Made by a program: the position numbers and the translations under genes. From Paenibacillus polymyxa (GTDB lineage Bacteria > Bacillota > Bacilli > Paenibacillales > Paenibacillaceae): a stretch of DNA of 64,000 nt. Location of the stretch: positions 5,055,001 through 5,119,000 of the forward strand of contig NZ_CP049783.1 of NCBI RefSeq assembly GCF_015710975.1, given 5' to 3'. How positions within the stretch are numbered: the first letter of the stretch is position 1; each line of letters begins with the position of its first letter. The notes under the pieces were generated by a model, which saw nothing but the letters and a program-made list of their open reading frames with translations, had not been told where the DNA came from and searched no databases. This document shows positions 55,855-63,813 of this stretch, piece by piece.

Positions 55855-56958
55855 GTGAATTCCAACTTGACCGTTCGACAAGCTATTATGTGGTTTGCAT
55901 TATATCAAATAGGAAGCGCATATCTGGTACTCCCAGCGGCAATTACCGCTACCGCTAAACAAGATGCCTGGCTCTCCATCCCAGTCTCCTTAGGGTTTCA
56001 TCTGTTATTGATACCTTTATATGCCTCCATCGCTAGGCAAATACAGGGAAAATCTTTCGTAGAGCATCTCCGTTGCCTCTTCGGTCCTTTTTTGGGCGGG
56101 ACAATCAGCATCGTTTTCATTTTTTTCTTTCCCTTTCTTGTGTTCATTATGACGCTTCGAAATCTGGGCGACTTTATCACGATAGCTATTATGCCTGAAA
56201 CTCCCCCCGACGCGATATATTTCATCATGCTAATAGTCATTTATTTCGCCGTTCGATCAGGCCCTGCTGTAATTGGCCGTTGTGCGGAAATCCTGTTTTT
56301 TTTCCTTCTTGTTCTGTATCTTTTGGTCAGGATTACCCTTCTTCCTGAGAGCAACATAGATAATGTGCTCCCTATTTTTGAGTATGGTTTAAACCCTATC
56401 GTTCTCGCTTCGTTCAATTTGTTTGCCTTTCCCTATCTTGAGGCATTTCTGTATCTTTTTTTCGCACAGTACATCCCTGATCCAAAAAAGTGGAGAAAGA
56501 CAGTGATAACATGTGCTTTGATTAGCGGCGGCATGTATTTTTTCATGGTTCTACAAATAATCGCCGTGATGAGTGAAGGTGTTGTATCTAATTTGACGTT
56601 TCCTACTTTTTTTATTAACCGAACAATCAGTAGCGGAGAGTTTCTTCAACGGTTTGAAATTTTTGTTGCCGTGTTTTGGTTTGTCACCATTTTTTTCCGA
56701 CTCGCACTGCTTTTATATGTGTCAGCGCAAGGGCTTGCAGATGCTTTTCGCCTGCGGAGCGCTAACTCTCTCTTAATTCCTCTGATCCTAATTGCAATGG
56801 CAATGGTTCATTCTATCTGGCCAAACATGCAGTTTATAACCATGTTTTTTTCAGTATGGCCTTTTTACGCCATGATTTTCGGTATTGTGTTTCCTATTGT
56901 GTTATGGCTGATGGGCAAGGTAGGCGGCTCGTTGAAATTACGTAAAAAGTATCACTAA
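55855..56958 (+). CDS. Spore germination protein, GerB family (second operon, B subunit)
   Basis: 367 residues from GTG 55855 behind AAGGAGGT. About ten membrane helices; the family opening QAIMWFALYQIGSAYLVLPA and the AKQDAWLSIPVS block are present. It is the putative germinant-binding permease-like subunit of the second receptor and the last gene of the operon. No obvious terminator appears before the convergent rluF-like gene. Confidence 0.93.
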   Translation: MNSNLTVRQAIMWFALYQIGSAYLVLPAAITATAKQDAWLSIPVSLGFHLLLIPLYASIARQIQGKSFVEHLRCLFGPFLGGTISIVFIFFFPFLVFIMTLRNLGDFITIAIMPETPPDAIYFIMLIVIYFAVRSGPAVIGRCAEILFFFLLVLYLLVRITLLPESNIDNVLPIFEYGLNPIVLASFNLFAFPYLEAFLYLFFAQYIPDPKKWRKTVITCALISGGMYFFMVLQIIAVMSEGVVSNLTFPTFFINRTISSGEFLQRFEIFVAVFWFVTIFFRLALLLYVSAQGLADAFRLRSANSLLIPLILIAMAMVHSIWPNMQFITMFFSVWPFYAMIFGIVFPIVLWLMGKVGGSLKLRKKYH

Positions 56959-57012
56959 AGTTGCGTTGGCTGTATAAACATACGGTCCTCAAATAAACTT
57001 TTGTTGTACTCA

Positions 57013-57705
57013 TTATTGCAATTTAGCAAGAAGTAGCTCCAGTTCCTCCTTCTCAAGATGTCTCCATTGCCCACGTTCCAGATGATCCAAGGTAATATTC
57101 ATAATTCGAACACGCTCCAGCTTTAGCACCCTGTAGCCCAAAGCCTTGCACATTCTACGAATTTGCAGATTCAATCCCTGTGTCAAAATAATACGAAACT
57201 CGTATTCGCTTATACGATCAACCTTACACGGTTTGGTAATGACGTTCAATATTTCAACGCCGCGAGACATGGTCTGTGTAAATTCATCTGTAACAGGCTT
57301 GTCTACCCTCACCACGTATTCCTTCTCATGACCATGCTCGGAACGCATCATTTGGTTGACAATGCTTCCATCGTTGGTTAATAAAATGAGTCCCTCTGAC
57401 GCCTTATCCAGTCTGCCAATGGCAAAAATACGTGAAGGATAATTGATATAACGAATAATATTGCCCTCCACTTGCTCCGCTGCCGTACATACAATGCCGA
57501 TAGGCTTATTTAATGCCAAATATACGGATTCACTACGGTCAACCGGAATAGCTTCCCCATCAATTAACACGATATCCTGTGGCTCTACTTCCGCGCCTGC
57601 TTCACATACGCTGCCATTAATTGTAATACGCCCTGCCGCAATCAGCCTGTTCGTTTCCCGACGTGAGCAGAATCCTGTCTCACTAATGTACTTGTTAATT
57701 CGCAT
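57013..57705 (-). CDS. rluF: 23S rRNA pseudouridine synthase, RluF type
   Basis: 230 residues. The N-terminal S4 RNA-binding domain (MRINKYISETGFCSRRETNR) is followed by the RsuA-family catalytic domain, with the active-site Asp in AIGRLDKASEGLILLTNDG. Other motifs are YLALNKPIGIVCT and LTQGLNLQIRRMCKALGYRV. The S4 opening and the QGxNxQIRRMC sequence favour RluF (U2604) over RsuA or RluB. Housekeeping RNA modification. Confidence 0.92.
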   Translation of the reverse strand: MRINKYISETGFCSRRETNRLIAAGRITINGSVCEAGAEVEPQDIVLIDGEAIPVDRSESVYLALNKPIGIVCTAAEQVEGNIIRYINYPSRIFAIGRLDKASEGLILLTNDGSIVNQMMRSEHGHEKEYVVRVDKPVTDEFTQTMSRGVEILNVITKPCKVDRISEYEFRIILTQGLNLQIRRMCKALGYRVLKLERVRIMNITLDHLERGQWRHLEKEELELLLAKLQ

Positions 57706-57773
57706 GATTCACTTCCTTTACATTGTAGTATCAGATTTATAGATAACTATAGAGAGTGCATCTGCATTGTTTT

Positions 57774-57812
57774 ATTAAAAAACATCTGATTACATAAGCA
57801 TAATCAGATGTT
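57774..57812 (-). terminator. Terminator of the small basic protein gene
   Basis: AACATCTGATTA and TAATCAGATGTT form a perfect 12-base stem, with six or more T on the minus strand. It lies 33 bases past the stop at 57845. Confidence 0.88.
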
Positions 57813-57844
57813 CGCCTTTGAAGACAATCCTATACATGCTCGGC

Positions 57845-58036
57845 TTACTTACTTCTGCCGCCTCGATTCCCACTTGGCTTGGCAGCGCCGCTTTTTACAG
57901 CTCCGGCCGCTGTATTTCCCGGCGCACTTGCAGCAGCGCTTTTCCGCCTTACTGGCTTCGCTGTTTTGTTCCAGCGTGTCCAGCCTTTACTTCCCGTACC
58001 TCTGCCGGTTCCGCCACCCTTACTTTTTCCACCCAT
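57845..58036 (-). CDS. Small basic Gly/Lys/Ala-rich protein
   Basis: 63 residues, with GGAGTGATTATAAT before ATG and a strong terminator after it, which argues for a real gene. It is Gly-, Ser-, Lys- and Ala-rich (MGGKSKGGGTGRGTGSKGW; KPVRRKSAAASAPGN) with no fold signature. It could be a nucleic-acid-binding or spore-associated small protein, but nothing proves it. Confidence 0.6.
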   Translation of the reverse strand: MGGKSKGGGTGRGTGSKGWTRWNKTAKPVRRKSAAASAPGNTAAGAVKSGAAKPSGNRGGRSK

Positions 58037-58336
58037 ATTATAATCACTCCATGACTAGTCGTTCAGATTTAACTAAGCTATCATACCATTACTTTGAACA
58101 TAATGCCTGTTTGTTTTGAAAACAGAAGCAATGAATTGAAAATATTTATGTATACCAGTCCTGATCTACTATAAATCTGCGATAAGTAGCTTTACCGTTT
58201 GTTATAGTTGTATTTTTTTGGATTTTTAGATTTTCAATTCGCAAAATTAGGTGCCAAAAAAAGGACAGCATAATCATGTGAAAGCTCACACATGTTAGTC
58301 TCTGGGCGAAAAAAATGTTTACTTAAATTCCTTTAA
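58037..58336. other. Intergenic region with no gene seen
   Basis: AT-rich divergent space between the small basic protein and the histidine phosphatase operon. It should hold both promoters. I see no coding sequence or clear structure apart from the palindrome at its right end, listed separately. Confidence 0.5.
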
Positions 58337-58352
58337 AGGATAATTTTATCCT
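58337..58352. promoter_or_regulatory. Palindrome in the leader of the phosphatase-HEXXGH operon
   Basis: AGGATAA and TTATCCT are perfect 7-base inverted arms around TT. It ends 17 bases before the start codon and so overlaps the promoter-to-ribosome-site interval. It is a good operator candidate for an unknown repressor. Confidence 0.5.
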
Positions 58353-58369
58353 AAGAATGAGGGTGTTAA

Positions 58370-58882
58370 ATGAGTACTGATGTAAAGTTATATGTGGCTC
58401 GCCACGGTATTGGAACTGGTAATGAGCCAGATGCTCCACTCAGTTCAGATGGCTTTAATCAGGCGGAACAGTTAGCTGGTTTTCTGTCCCAAATGGAAGA
58501 TTTACATGTAGACCGTTTGATTTCCAGTCCATATACGCGAGCCTGGCAGACTGCGGAAATCATCGAAGAAAGATTAAAAATCAAACTTGGTCCACCTGGA
58601 AACCGCCTTAGAGAGCAAGGAGTAAGAGGCGTTACCGAAGAGGAATCGGATGAAATGGTTATCGCCCGGGTCACTTCCCTAACGGAAGAGTTACTGAAAA
58701 GCGATCAACACACCTTTCTGTTAGTCACCCATCGCTTGATCCTAACACTTCTGTTGCATCACTATGCTCCAGATTTTGTTCTGGAGGAGATAACAAATCC
58801 GGATCTCTATCTTTTAACGTTTCGTGATGGAAAGTGCCAGGTGAAGCGTTTGTGGAATACGATGCAGCCTGTTGTAGTTTAA
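58370..58882 (+). CDS. Histidine phosphatase family protein (phosphoglycerate mutase-like)
   Basis: 170 residues. The phospho-acceptor motif is YVARHGIGTG (RHG), followed by LSSDGFNQAEQLAGFL. Then come the ISSPYTRAWQTAEII block and LLVTHRLILTLLLHH, where the second catalytic His sits. It is similar in size to SixA and alpha-ribazole phosphatase-like enzymes, but the substrate is unknown. It lies 28 bases before the HEXXGH protein gene with no terminator between, so they form one operon. Confidence 0.9.
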   Translation: MSTDVKLYVARHGIGTGNEPDAPLSSDGFNQAEQLAGFLSQMEDLHVDRLISSPYTRAWQTAEIIEERLKIKLGPPGNRLREQGVRGVTEEESDEMVIARVTSLTEELLKSDQHTFLLVTHRLILTLLLHHYAPDFVLEEITNPDLYLLTFRDGKCQVKRLWNTMQPVVV

Positions 58883-58910
58883 TTCAAAAAAACTGGGAGG
58901 TAAACTAATT

Positions 58911-60323
58911 ATGCAAGGAATGCTGGAAAGAAATCGCATCACTACTGTTACCAAACCGGATGTATCCAACATGTCTCTTTGTATCGAAAATGTGAAGAAG
59001 GCTGTGCTCTCCAATCTTCAGGGACCGTCAGATCCTACAGACTATCATCAACTGATGGGAAGACTCCACGCGGCCAAAGCCAAGCTGCCTAAAATATATC
59101 AAGAAACGGTTGCAAGTCCGTTTATTAAAGAACTGGACGAGCTCGGGCAACAAGGCTTCACTGAAATTTTAATTCAGGACCCAAGCAGAACTAGAGCTGC
59201 TGGACTCATGCTGGATATTGCTCAGAGCATTTTGCAAAATGGAGAAGGCTACAATGTCCTCGCGACCGATGCTTTTCAGGAAATTGTGAGCGACCTGTAT
59301 GACGGTTTTCTTAGCGCAGAAGATCGCCAAGGAATAAAAGAACCAGATCTCAGTATCATTCCAGCACTTGTAAAATGGGGAGCGCCGGAAAATGGCCCAT
59401 ACACTTGGCCTGCTGACGCCACAGCCGTATTTAAAGTGCAAGCAGCTATAGTTAGCCTTCCTCCTGCACATGCGACAAACGGTCTAATGGCTTGGTCCAG
59501 TATCCCGCATGAAGTATGTGGTCATGATATTTTGCATGCTGATCTGGGTCTACTTCAAGAGTTGGCCAATGTCGTCAGAAACAGATTAAACAGCGAAAAT
59601 ATTGGACAAGGGCTACCGGACTACTGGGCTTCTCGCATTGATGAAACCGCGTCTGATGTATTGGGTGTCCTAAATTTGGGACCAGCAGCTGCCATTGGTT
59701 TGGTCGCTTATTTTCGGGGTATGAATGCCGCGTTTTCCGGCAGAGCTCAACTTCGAAATGAGGGACCTGCCCGTGATCCACACGCCGCAGATATTTTACG
59801 GGGATACTTGGGTGCCTACGCCACTGCATTGTTGGAATTTGACCAAGCTGGAGCATGGGCGGAAATCATTGAATCGGAAACCGACAAGGATTTGTCCAAT
59901 ATTAAACTTAACGGCAGAGCTATCGACGCTAACACAGCAAAACGTTCTGCACGTATTGTGGCAGAATCCATAATGAAGACTAAACTTATAAGCCTCGAAA
60001 ACCACAGTCTGGATGAAATCCAGAACTGGAGAAACGAGGATGAGAGCGTCGCCGCACATTTACGAACCTTGCTGCAAACTACAGGTTCGCTTACTGACGA
60101 GCACCGTTCCGGCTTCTACGCTGCGCATGTGGTAGCTGCTGCTATCACCGAGGGTCTTTCTCGCGAAGCGGATCTGCAAGTTATATTTAATCGGATGATA
60201 TCGCTGTTAAAGCTGATGCACGACACCAATCCTGCTTGGGGACCACTTTTCGTACAGCATCCCGGCGACATTTCACGTCATCTGCTCTATCATCCAGCCT
60301 CTCCAAACTTGATTTCCATCTAG
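58911..60323 (+). CDS. Uncharacterised protein with HEXXGH metal-binding motif
   Basis: 470 residues behind a GGGAGG ribosome site, with no signal peptide or membrane helix. I do not recognise the family. Residues 200-206 read HEVCGHD, and 45 residues on is DETASD (244-249). Two His plus a downstream Glu are the ligands of gluzincin-type zinc enzymes. The HEXXGH spacing with a later acidic pair recalls dipeptidyl peptidase III (M49), although the rest does not obviously match. The N-terminal 190 residues are mainly helical; the C-terminal part has GFYAAHVVAAAITEGLSRE. A metallopeptidase or metallohydrolase is inferred. It is co-transcribed with the histidine phosphatase and closed by a terminator. 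Confidence 0.8.
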   Translation: MQGMLERNRITTVTKPDVSNMSLCIENVKKAVLSNLQGPSDPTDYHQLMGRLHAAKAKLPKIYQETVASPFIKELDELGQQGFTEILIQDPSRTRAAGLMLDIAQSILQNGEGYNVLATDAFQEIVSDLYDGFLSAEDRQGIKEPDLSIIPALVKWGAPENGPYTWPADATAVFKVQAAIVSLPPAHATNGLMAWSSIPHEVCGHDILHADLGLLQELANVVRNRLNSENIGQGLPDYWASRIDETASDVLGVLNLGPAAAIGLVAYFRGMNAAFSGRAQLRNEGPARDPHAADILRGYLGAYATALLEFDQAGAWAEIIESETDKDLSNIKLNGRAIDANTAKRSARIVAESIMKTKLISLENHSLDEIQNWRNEDESVAAHLRTLLQTTGSLTDEHRSGFYAAHVVAAAITEGLSREADLQVIFNRMISLLKLMHDTNPAWGPLFVQHPGDISRHLLYHPASPNLISI

Positions 60324-60339
60324 ACAATCCATAATCATA

Positions 60340-60383
60340 ACCCGCAAAAAGTTTGTTTAAGGCAAGCATCCTTTTTGCGGGTT
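60340..60383 (+). terminator. Terminator of the phosphatase-HEXXGH operon
   Basis: AACCCGCAAAAAG and CTTTTTGCGGGTT pair perfectly over 13 bases with an 18-base loop. The T-rich part lies in the stem, and ACTTTCCTTT follows. Confidence 0.75.
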
Positions 60384-60519
60384 ACTTTCCTTTAAAAGAC
60401 CTCCCCCTTAACGGCTAGGTGTTAGCATGTCAGCAAGAGTGTATTTTTGCTTGTGCACAGGTTAATAATGAAAATAAGAAATTAGCCTGTAAAAAATCAG
60501 CCAAAAGGGAATGACGCAG

Positions 60520-60948
60520 ATGTCAGTTGATGTTTATCTTAACTTTAATGGAAACTGTCGCGAGGCAGCAGAATTTTACGCACATGCTTTTGGGACTGAG
60601 AAGCCAAAGATCATGACGTTCGGGGAAGCACCGCCCAACCCCGATTATCCTCTACCAGAAGAAGCCAAAAATCTGGTCATGCATACGCGGCTTCAAATTG
60701 ATGGAAGTAATGTGATGCTTTCAGACGTTTTTCCTGGTATGCCTTTTGTTGCGGGAAACAACATCAGCCTCGCCATCGTCAATAAGGACGAGGAGAAAAT
60801 TCGATCATACTTTCACAAATTAAAAGAAGGCGCGACCGTAAACATGGAGCTTCAAGAAACATTCTGGAGCAAATGCTACGGTAGCCTTAAAGATAAGTTT
60901 GGAATTGAATGGCAATTAAGCTATGATAACGAAATGACCGACAGTTAG
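60520..60948 (+). CDS. VOC-family protein (PhnB-like)
   Basis: 142 residues from the second ATG (60520), 9 bases after AAGGGA. It is a glyoxalase/bleomycin-resistance fold with YLNFNGNCREAAEFYAHAFG at the start and MLSDVFPGMPFVAGNNISLA in the middle. FWSKCYGSLKDKFGIEWQLS closes it, the usual PhnB-like ending. Members often bind a metal or small ligand; the substrate is unknown. Monocistronic. Confidence 0.9.
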   Translation: MSVDVYLNFNGNCREAAEFYAHAFGTEKPKIMTFGEAPPNPDYPLPEEAKNLVMHTRLQIDGSNVMLSDVFPGMPFVAGNNISLAIVNKDEEKIRSYFHKLKEGATVNMELQETFWSKCYGSLKDKFGIEWQLSYDNEMTDS

Positions 60949-61108
60949 TGTCATGCGACAATTAAGCCCTCGCAAGCTATTCTGATTGAATGCTTTAGGC
61001 TACGTTTGCTCAGAACAATCCATCACTTCAATTCGTTACTCAGGTCAGTTTCTAGGGAATCTACCTAGGGCACTTCCATGTTCCTATGGCACCTGTATCA
61101 TCCTATAG

Positions 61109-61708
61109 AACTTAAAAGTGCGTACTTCCAGATTATTTTCCTGCAGGCCACGATTATGAGATATTGGATTTACATGGGGTTGGTTTTGATCCTGTTTTAA
61201 AAGGGGTGGATGAACCAGACTGGTCCGTTGAGGAACAGTCCTTTTCCCCTGAAGTAGAAATGGAAATAAGGCGGATGAAGGAGCACGATGCGTTGGCATT
61301 TGTTTTTCCACTTTGGTGGTGGAATTTTCCAGTTATGCTGAATGGTTATATTTACCGTGTATGGAACAATGGGTTTGCGTACGGTTCGAATTACCTTCAT
61401 CATCAGCATATCTCGTGGATTGGCTTGGCTGGCGTTTCGAAAGAACAGCTGAAAAAGCGTAACTATGATGAAATGATTACTCATTTGCTGAACGTGGGTA
61501 TTGCGGATTATTGCGGTGTTTCCAACCCAAGGTTGAATTCTTAGATGAAACTCTGGATTCAAATTCCGATCATTATGAAATATTGCTGGATCAAACTTAT
61601 CGCTTGGGTCTGAATTATGGCTTTATTACCATCTCCTCTTCTAAGTATGGAATCCTAACAGAACGCGAGAGAGAATTATCTTTCCACAAGCCGCTAACCC
61701 ATCCATAA
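61109..61708 (+). pseudogene. Decayed NAD(P)H quinone oxidoreductase-like gene
   Basis: A frame without a normal start runs from about 61109 through GHDYEILDLHGVGFDPVLKG and FPLWWWNFPVMLNGYIYRVW to a stop at 61544. The natural continuation (QPKVEFLDETLDSNSDHYEI, then LLDQTYRLGLNYGF) is in another frame, 61511-61708. The expected 30-40 N-terminal residues with the flavin-phosphate loop are absent, and an in-frame stop (TAA, 61106-61108) precedes the similarity. A missing N-terminus plus a frameshift argue for a real pseudogene. A terminator follows. The intact relative in this window is at 28.2 kb, in a different subgroup. Confidence 0.8.
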
Positions 61709-61737
61709 TTTCCGTGGAAGTGGGTTAGCGTTTTTTT
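61692..61737 (+). terminator. Terminator after the decayed oxidoreductase gene
   Basis: CGCTAACCCA and TGGGTTAGCG pair perfectly over 10 bases and are followed by seven T on the plus strand. Confidence 0.85.
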
Positions 61738-61750
61738 CATTCATTAAACA

Positions 61751-62758
61751 TTAACTGGCCTTCGACAACAAATAGAGAAAATAAGGGGTAACCAAGATAG
61801 TGATTATGATTCCGGTTGGAATATCAGCACCAAAACTGATCGTGCGTGTAAGGGTATCAGCAATCAATATAACGAGCGAGCCAACCAATGCAGTAGTAGG
61901 TAACAGCAGCTTATGATTGGGACCTACCAGTCTGCGAGCCAGATGAGGACTAACCATCCCCACAAAAAAGAAATTTCCGCCAAGTGCCACGCTACCAGAA
62001 GCCAGAGCCACTGCTGCGATCGTCAAGCCGATAAATTCCCTTTTAATGGCTACGCCAAGCCCCGATGCTGTCTGATTACCCAAGTTCAGCGTATTGAGTG
62101 TGTTAGACCTGTAAAAAACATAAAAGCAGATGGCCAGCACCCAGGGAAGCAGCACCATAATATAGTTCCAGTCGTCCCCCCACAGGTCTCCAGCCTGCCA
62201 ACGCAGAGCAAAATCATACTGTTGCTTGTCTAGTCGGAGCGTCAGTAGCAGCGACAATGCGCTGTAGCCACTCCCCATAGCAACACCCGTTAAAATTAGG
62301 CCTGTAGGTGAAATGTCTCTTCCCCGCCTAAAAGCAAACATAAAAATCAAAAATGCTGCTGTGAGCCCACCTGCAAAAGCCAGCCCTGGAAGAATAATAG
62401 GCGATAGTAATCCCTCACTAGCGAACAGCGTAATATATAAAAGCACGAATAACCCCGAGCCCGAGCTGATGCCTAGTGTCCCTGGACTGGCCATGTCGTT
62501 TTTGAGCAAGCTTTGCATAATACAACCCGATATCCCCATGCCAATACCCACTAATACGGAAAGCACAATACGTGGCAGTCGAAATTCAAATACGATCAGA
62601 TTCTGCTTGCTCGTTCCTTCGCCGATGATGACCTTGAAAACTTCGAGTGGGGACAGATTCATTTTCCCGACATTCATGCTGAGTACAGCAACCAGCAGTG
62701 TCAACACAGTTAACAGTAAAATAATGCTTATACCCCTGCTATTGCGGGACAGATTCAA
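61751..62758 (-). CDS. FecCD-type siderophore ABC transporter permease (second subunit)
   Basis: 335 residues with about nine membrane helices of the FecCD family (PF01032). Family blocks include RLPRIVLSVLVGIGMGISGC, then NDMASPGTLGISSGSGLFVL and FFVGMVSPHLARRLVGPNHK. It overlaps the preceding permease gene by 4 bases. Together the two form the heterodimeric channel for an Fe(III)-siderophore importer of Gram-positive FeuBC/FhuBG layout. No ATPase gene follows in this window, so an ATPase from elsewhere would be shared. Confidence 0.93.
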   Translation of the reverse strand: MNLSRNSRGISIILLLTVLTLLVAVLSMNVGKMNLSPLEVFKVIIGEGTSKQNLIVFEFRLPRIVLSVLVGIGMGISGCIMQSLLKNDMASPGTLGISSGSGLFVLLYITLFASEGLLSPIILPGLAFAGGLTAAFLIFMFAFRRGRDISPTGLILTGVAMGSGYSALSLLLTLRLDKQQYDFALRWQAGDLWGDDWNYIMVLLPWVLAICFYVFYRSNTLNTLNLGNQTASGLGVAIKREFIGLTIAAVALASGSVALGGNFFFVGMVSPHLARRLVGPNHKLLLPTTALVGSLVILIADTLTRTISFGADIPTGIIITILVTPYFLYLLSKAS

Positions 62759-63780
62759 CTAAACTCCCTCCTTTGCTTGCGCACAAGGTAGAGAAAATAG
62801 GGTACGCCGACCAAAGCAAAAATTATGCCTAGCGGCGTTTCATGAGGGCGATTAATCATTCGACCCAGCAAATCTGCTGCCAGTAGAAACACTGCTCCAT
62901 ACAACGCTGAGGCGGGAATAATATATCGATAATCTGTACCGACCAGATAGCGTATAATGTGTGGCACGATCAAACCTACAAACCCAACAGGACCGACTAC
63001 AATAACCGATAACCCCGTTAAAATTAATACGATTAAGGTTGAAAATAGCTTGATTCTATTCGCTCGAATTCCTAGGCCTGATGCCACCTCCTCTCCAAAG
63101 CTCAAGATCGTAATGGAGGGAGACAGGGCGATAGCACAGACCAAGCCCACTACAAATAGTGGTGAAATGAAAGCCAGTTCACTCCACTTGGCACTGGCTG
63201 TACCACCAGCAGACCAATAATCAAGTGCTTGACCAATCTCATACTTAATTGCGAGAAAAGTGCTGAACGCACCAAAGAGCATAGAGATGGACATTCCTGC
63301 TAGCACTAAGCGCTGAGGCGTCATCCCCCGTTTGCCTATAGACGCGATGTAGTACGTAATTCCTGTGGTGGTTGCTGCGCCCAAGCAAGAATACAGCATG
63401 GTTTCACCATAGGTGCGCCCTGGCAAAAAGGCCATACATAGCGCAATAGCAAATGTCGAGCCTGAGCTTATACCAATGAGTCCCGAGTCGGCCAATGGAT
63501 TGCGAGTCGTTCCCTGCATGATCGCCCCGCACACAGCTAGGCTACACCCAACAATGATGTCCGCCACAGTGCGTGGAAAACGCAATGTATGAATAATTTG
63601 GTGTTCCGTAATATTGGGATCAAATTGAAATACAGCCCCCCATGCCAGCTTCAAGCTCATTTCCGCAGCACCAAAGGTGATGGATGCTGCGGAAACTATC
63701 ATGAGCAGAAACACGCCCACAATCATGTAGCTTACAAAATGAAATATTCCTTTTTTATTTCGTTCTTTGTGAGTAGACAT
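62755..63780 (-). CDS. FecCD-type siderophore ABC transporter permease (first subunit)
   Basis: 341 residues, about nine helices. RFPRTVADIIVGCSLAVCGA, TRNPLADSGLIGISSGSTFA and GFVGLIVPHIIRYLVGTDYR are typical FecCD blocks. It starts behind AAGGGTG, 33 bases after the substrate-binding protein gene, and overlaps the next permease. Regulation by Fur is expected for the family; the promoter lies beyond the window. Confidence 0.93.
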   Translation of the reverse strand: MSTHKERNKKGIFHFVSYMIVGVFLLMIVSAASITFGAAEMSLKLAWGAVFQFDPNITEHQIIHTLRFPRTVADIIVGCSLAVCGAIMQGTTRNPLADSGLIGISSGSTFAIALCMAFLPGRTYGETMLYSCLGAATTTGITYYIASIGKRGMTPQRLVLAGMSISMLFGAFSTFLAIKYEIGQALDYWSAGGTASAKWSELAFISPLFVVGLVCAIALSPSITILSFGEEVASGLGIRANRIKLFSTLIVLILTGLSVIVVGPVGFVGLIVPHIIRYLVGTDYRYIIPASALYGAVFLLAADLLGRMINRPHETPLGIIFALVGVPYFLYLVRKQRREFS

Positions 63781-63813
63781 TGATTACACCCTTAGTTGGT
63801 CAATTATGCATCA

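Noticed and set aside
60949..61100. Possible transposase fragment upstream of the decayed oxidoreductase
   Set aside because: I translated all frames and found no recognisable transposase or integrase motif, terminal repeats or target duplication.
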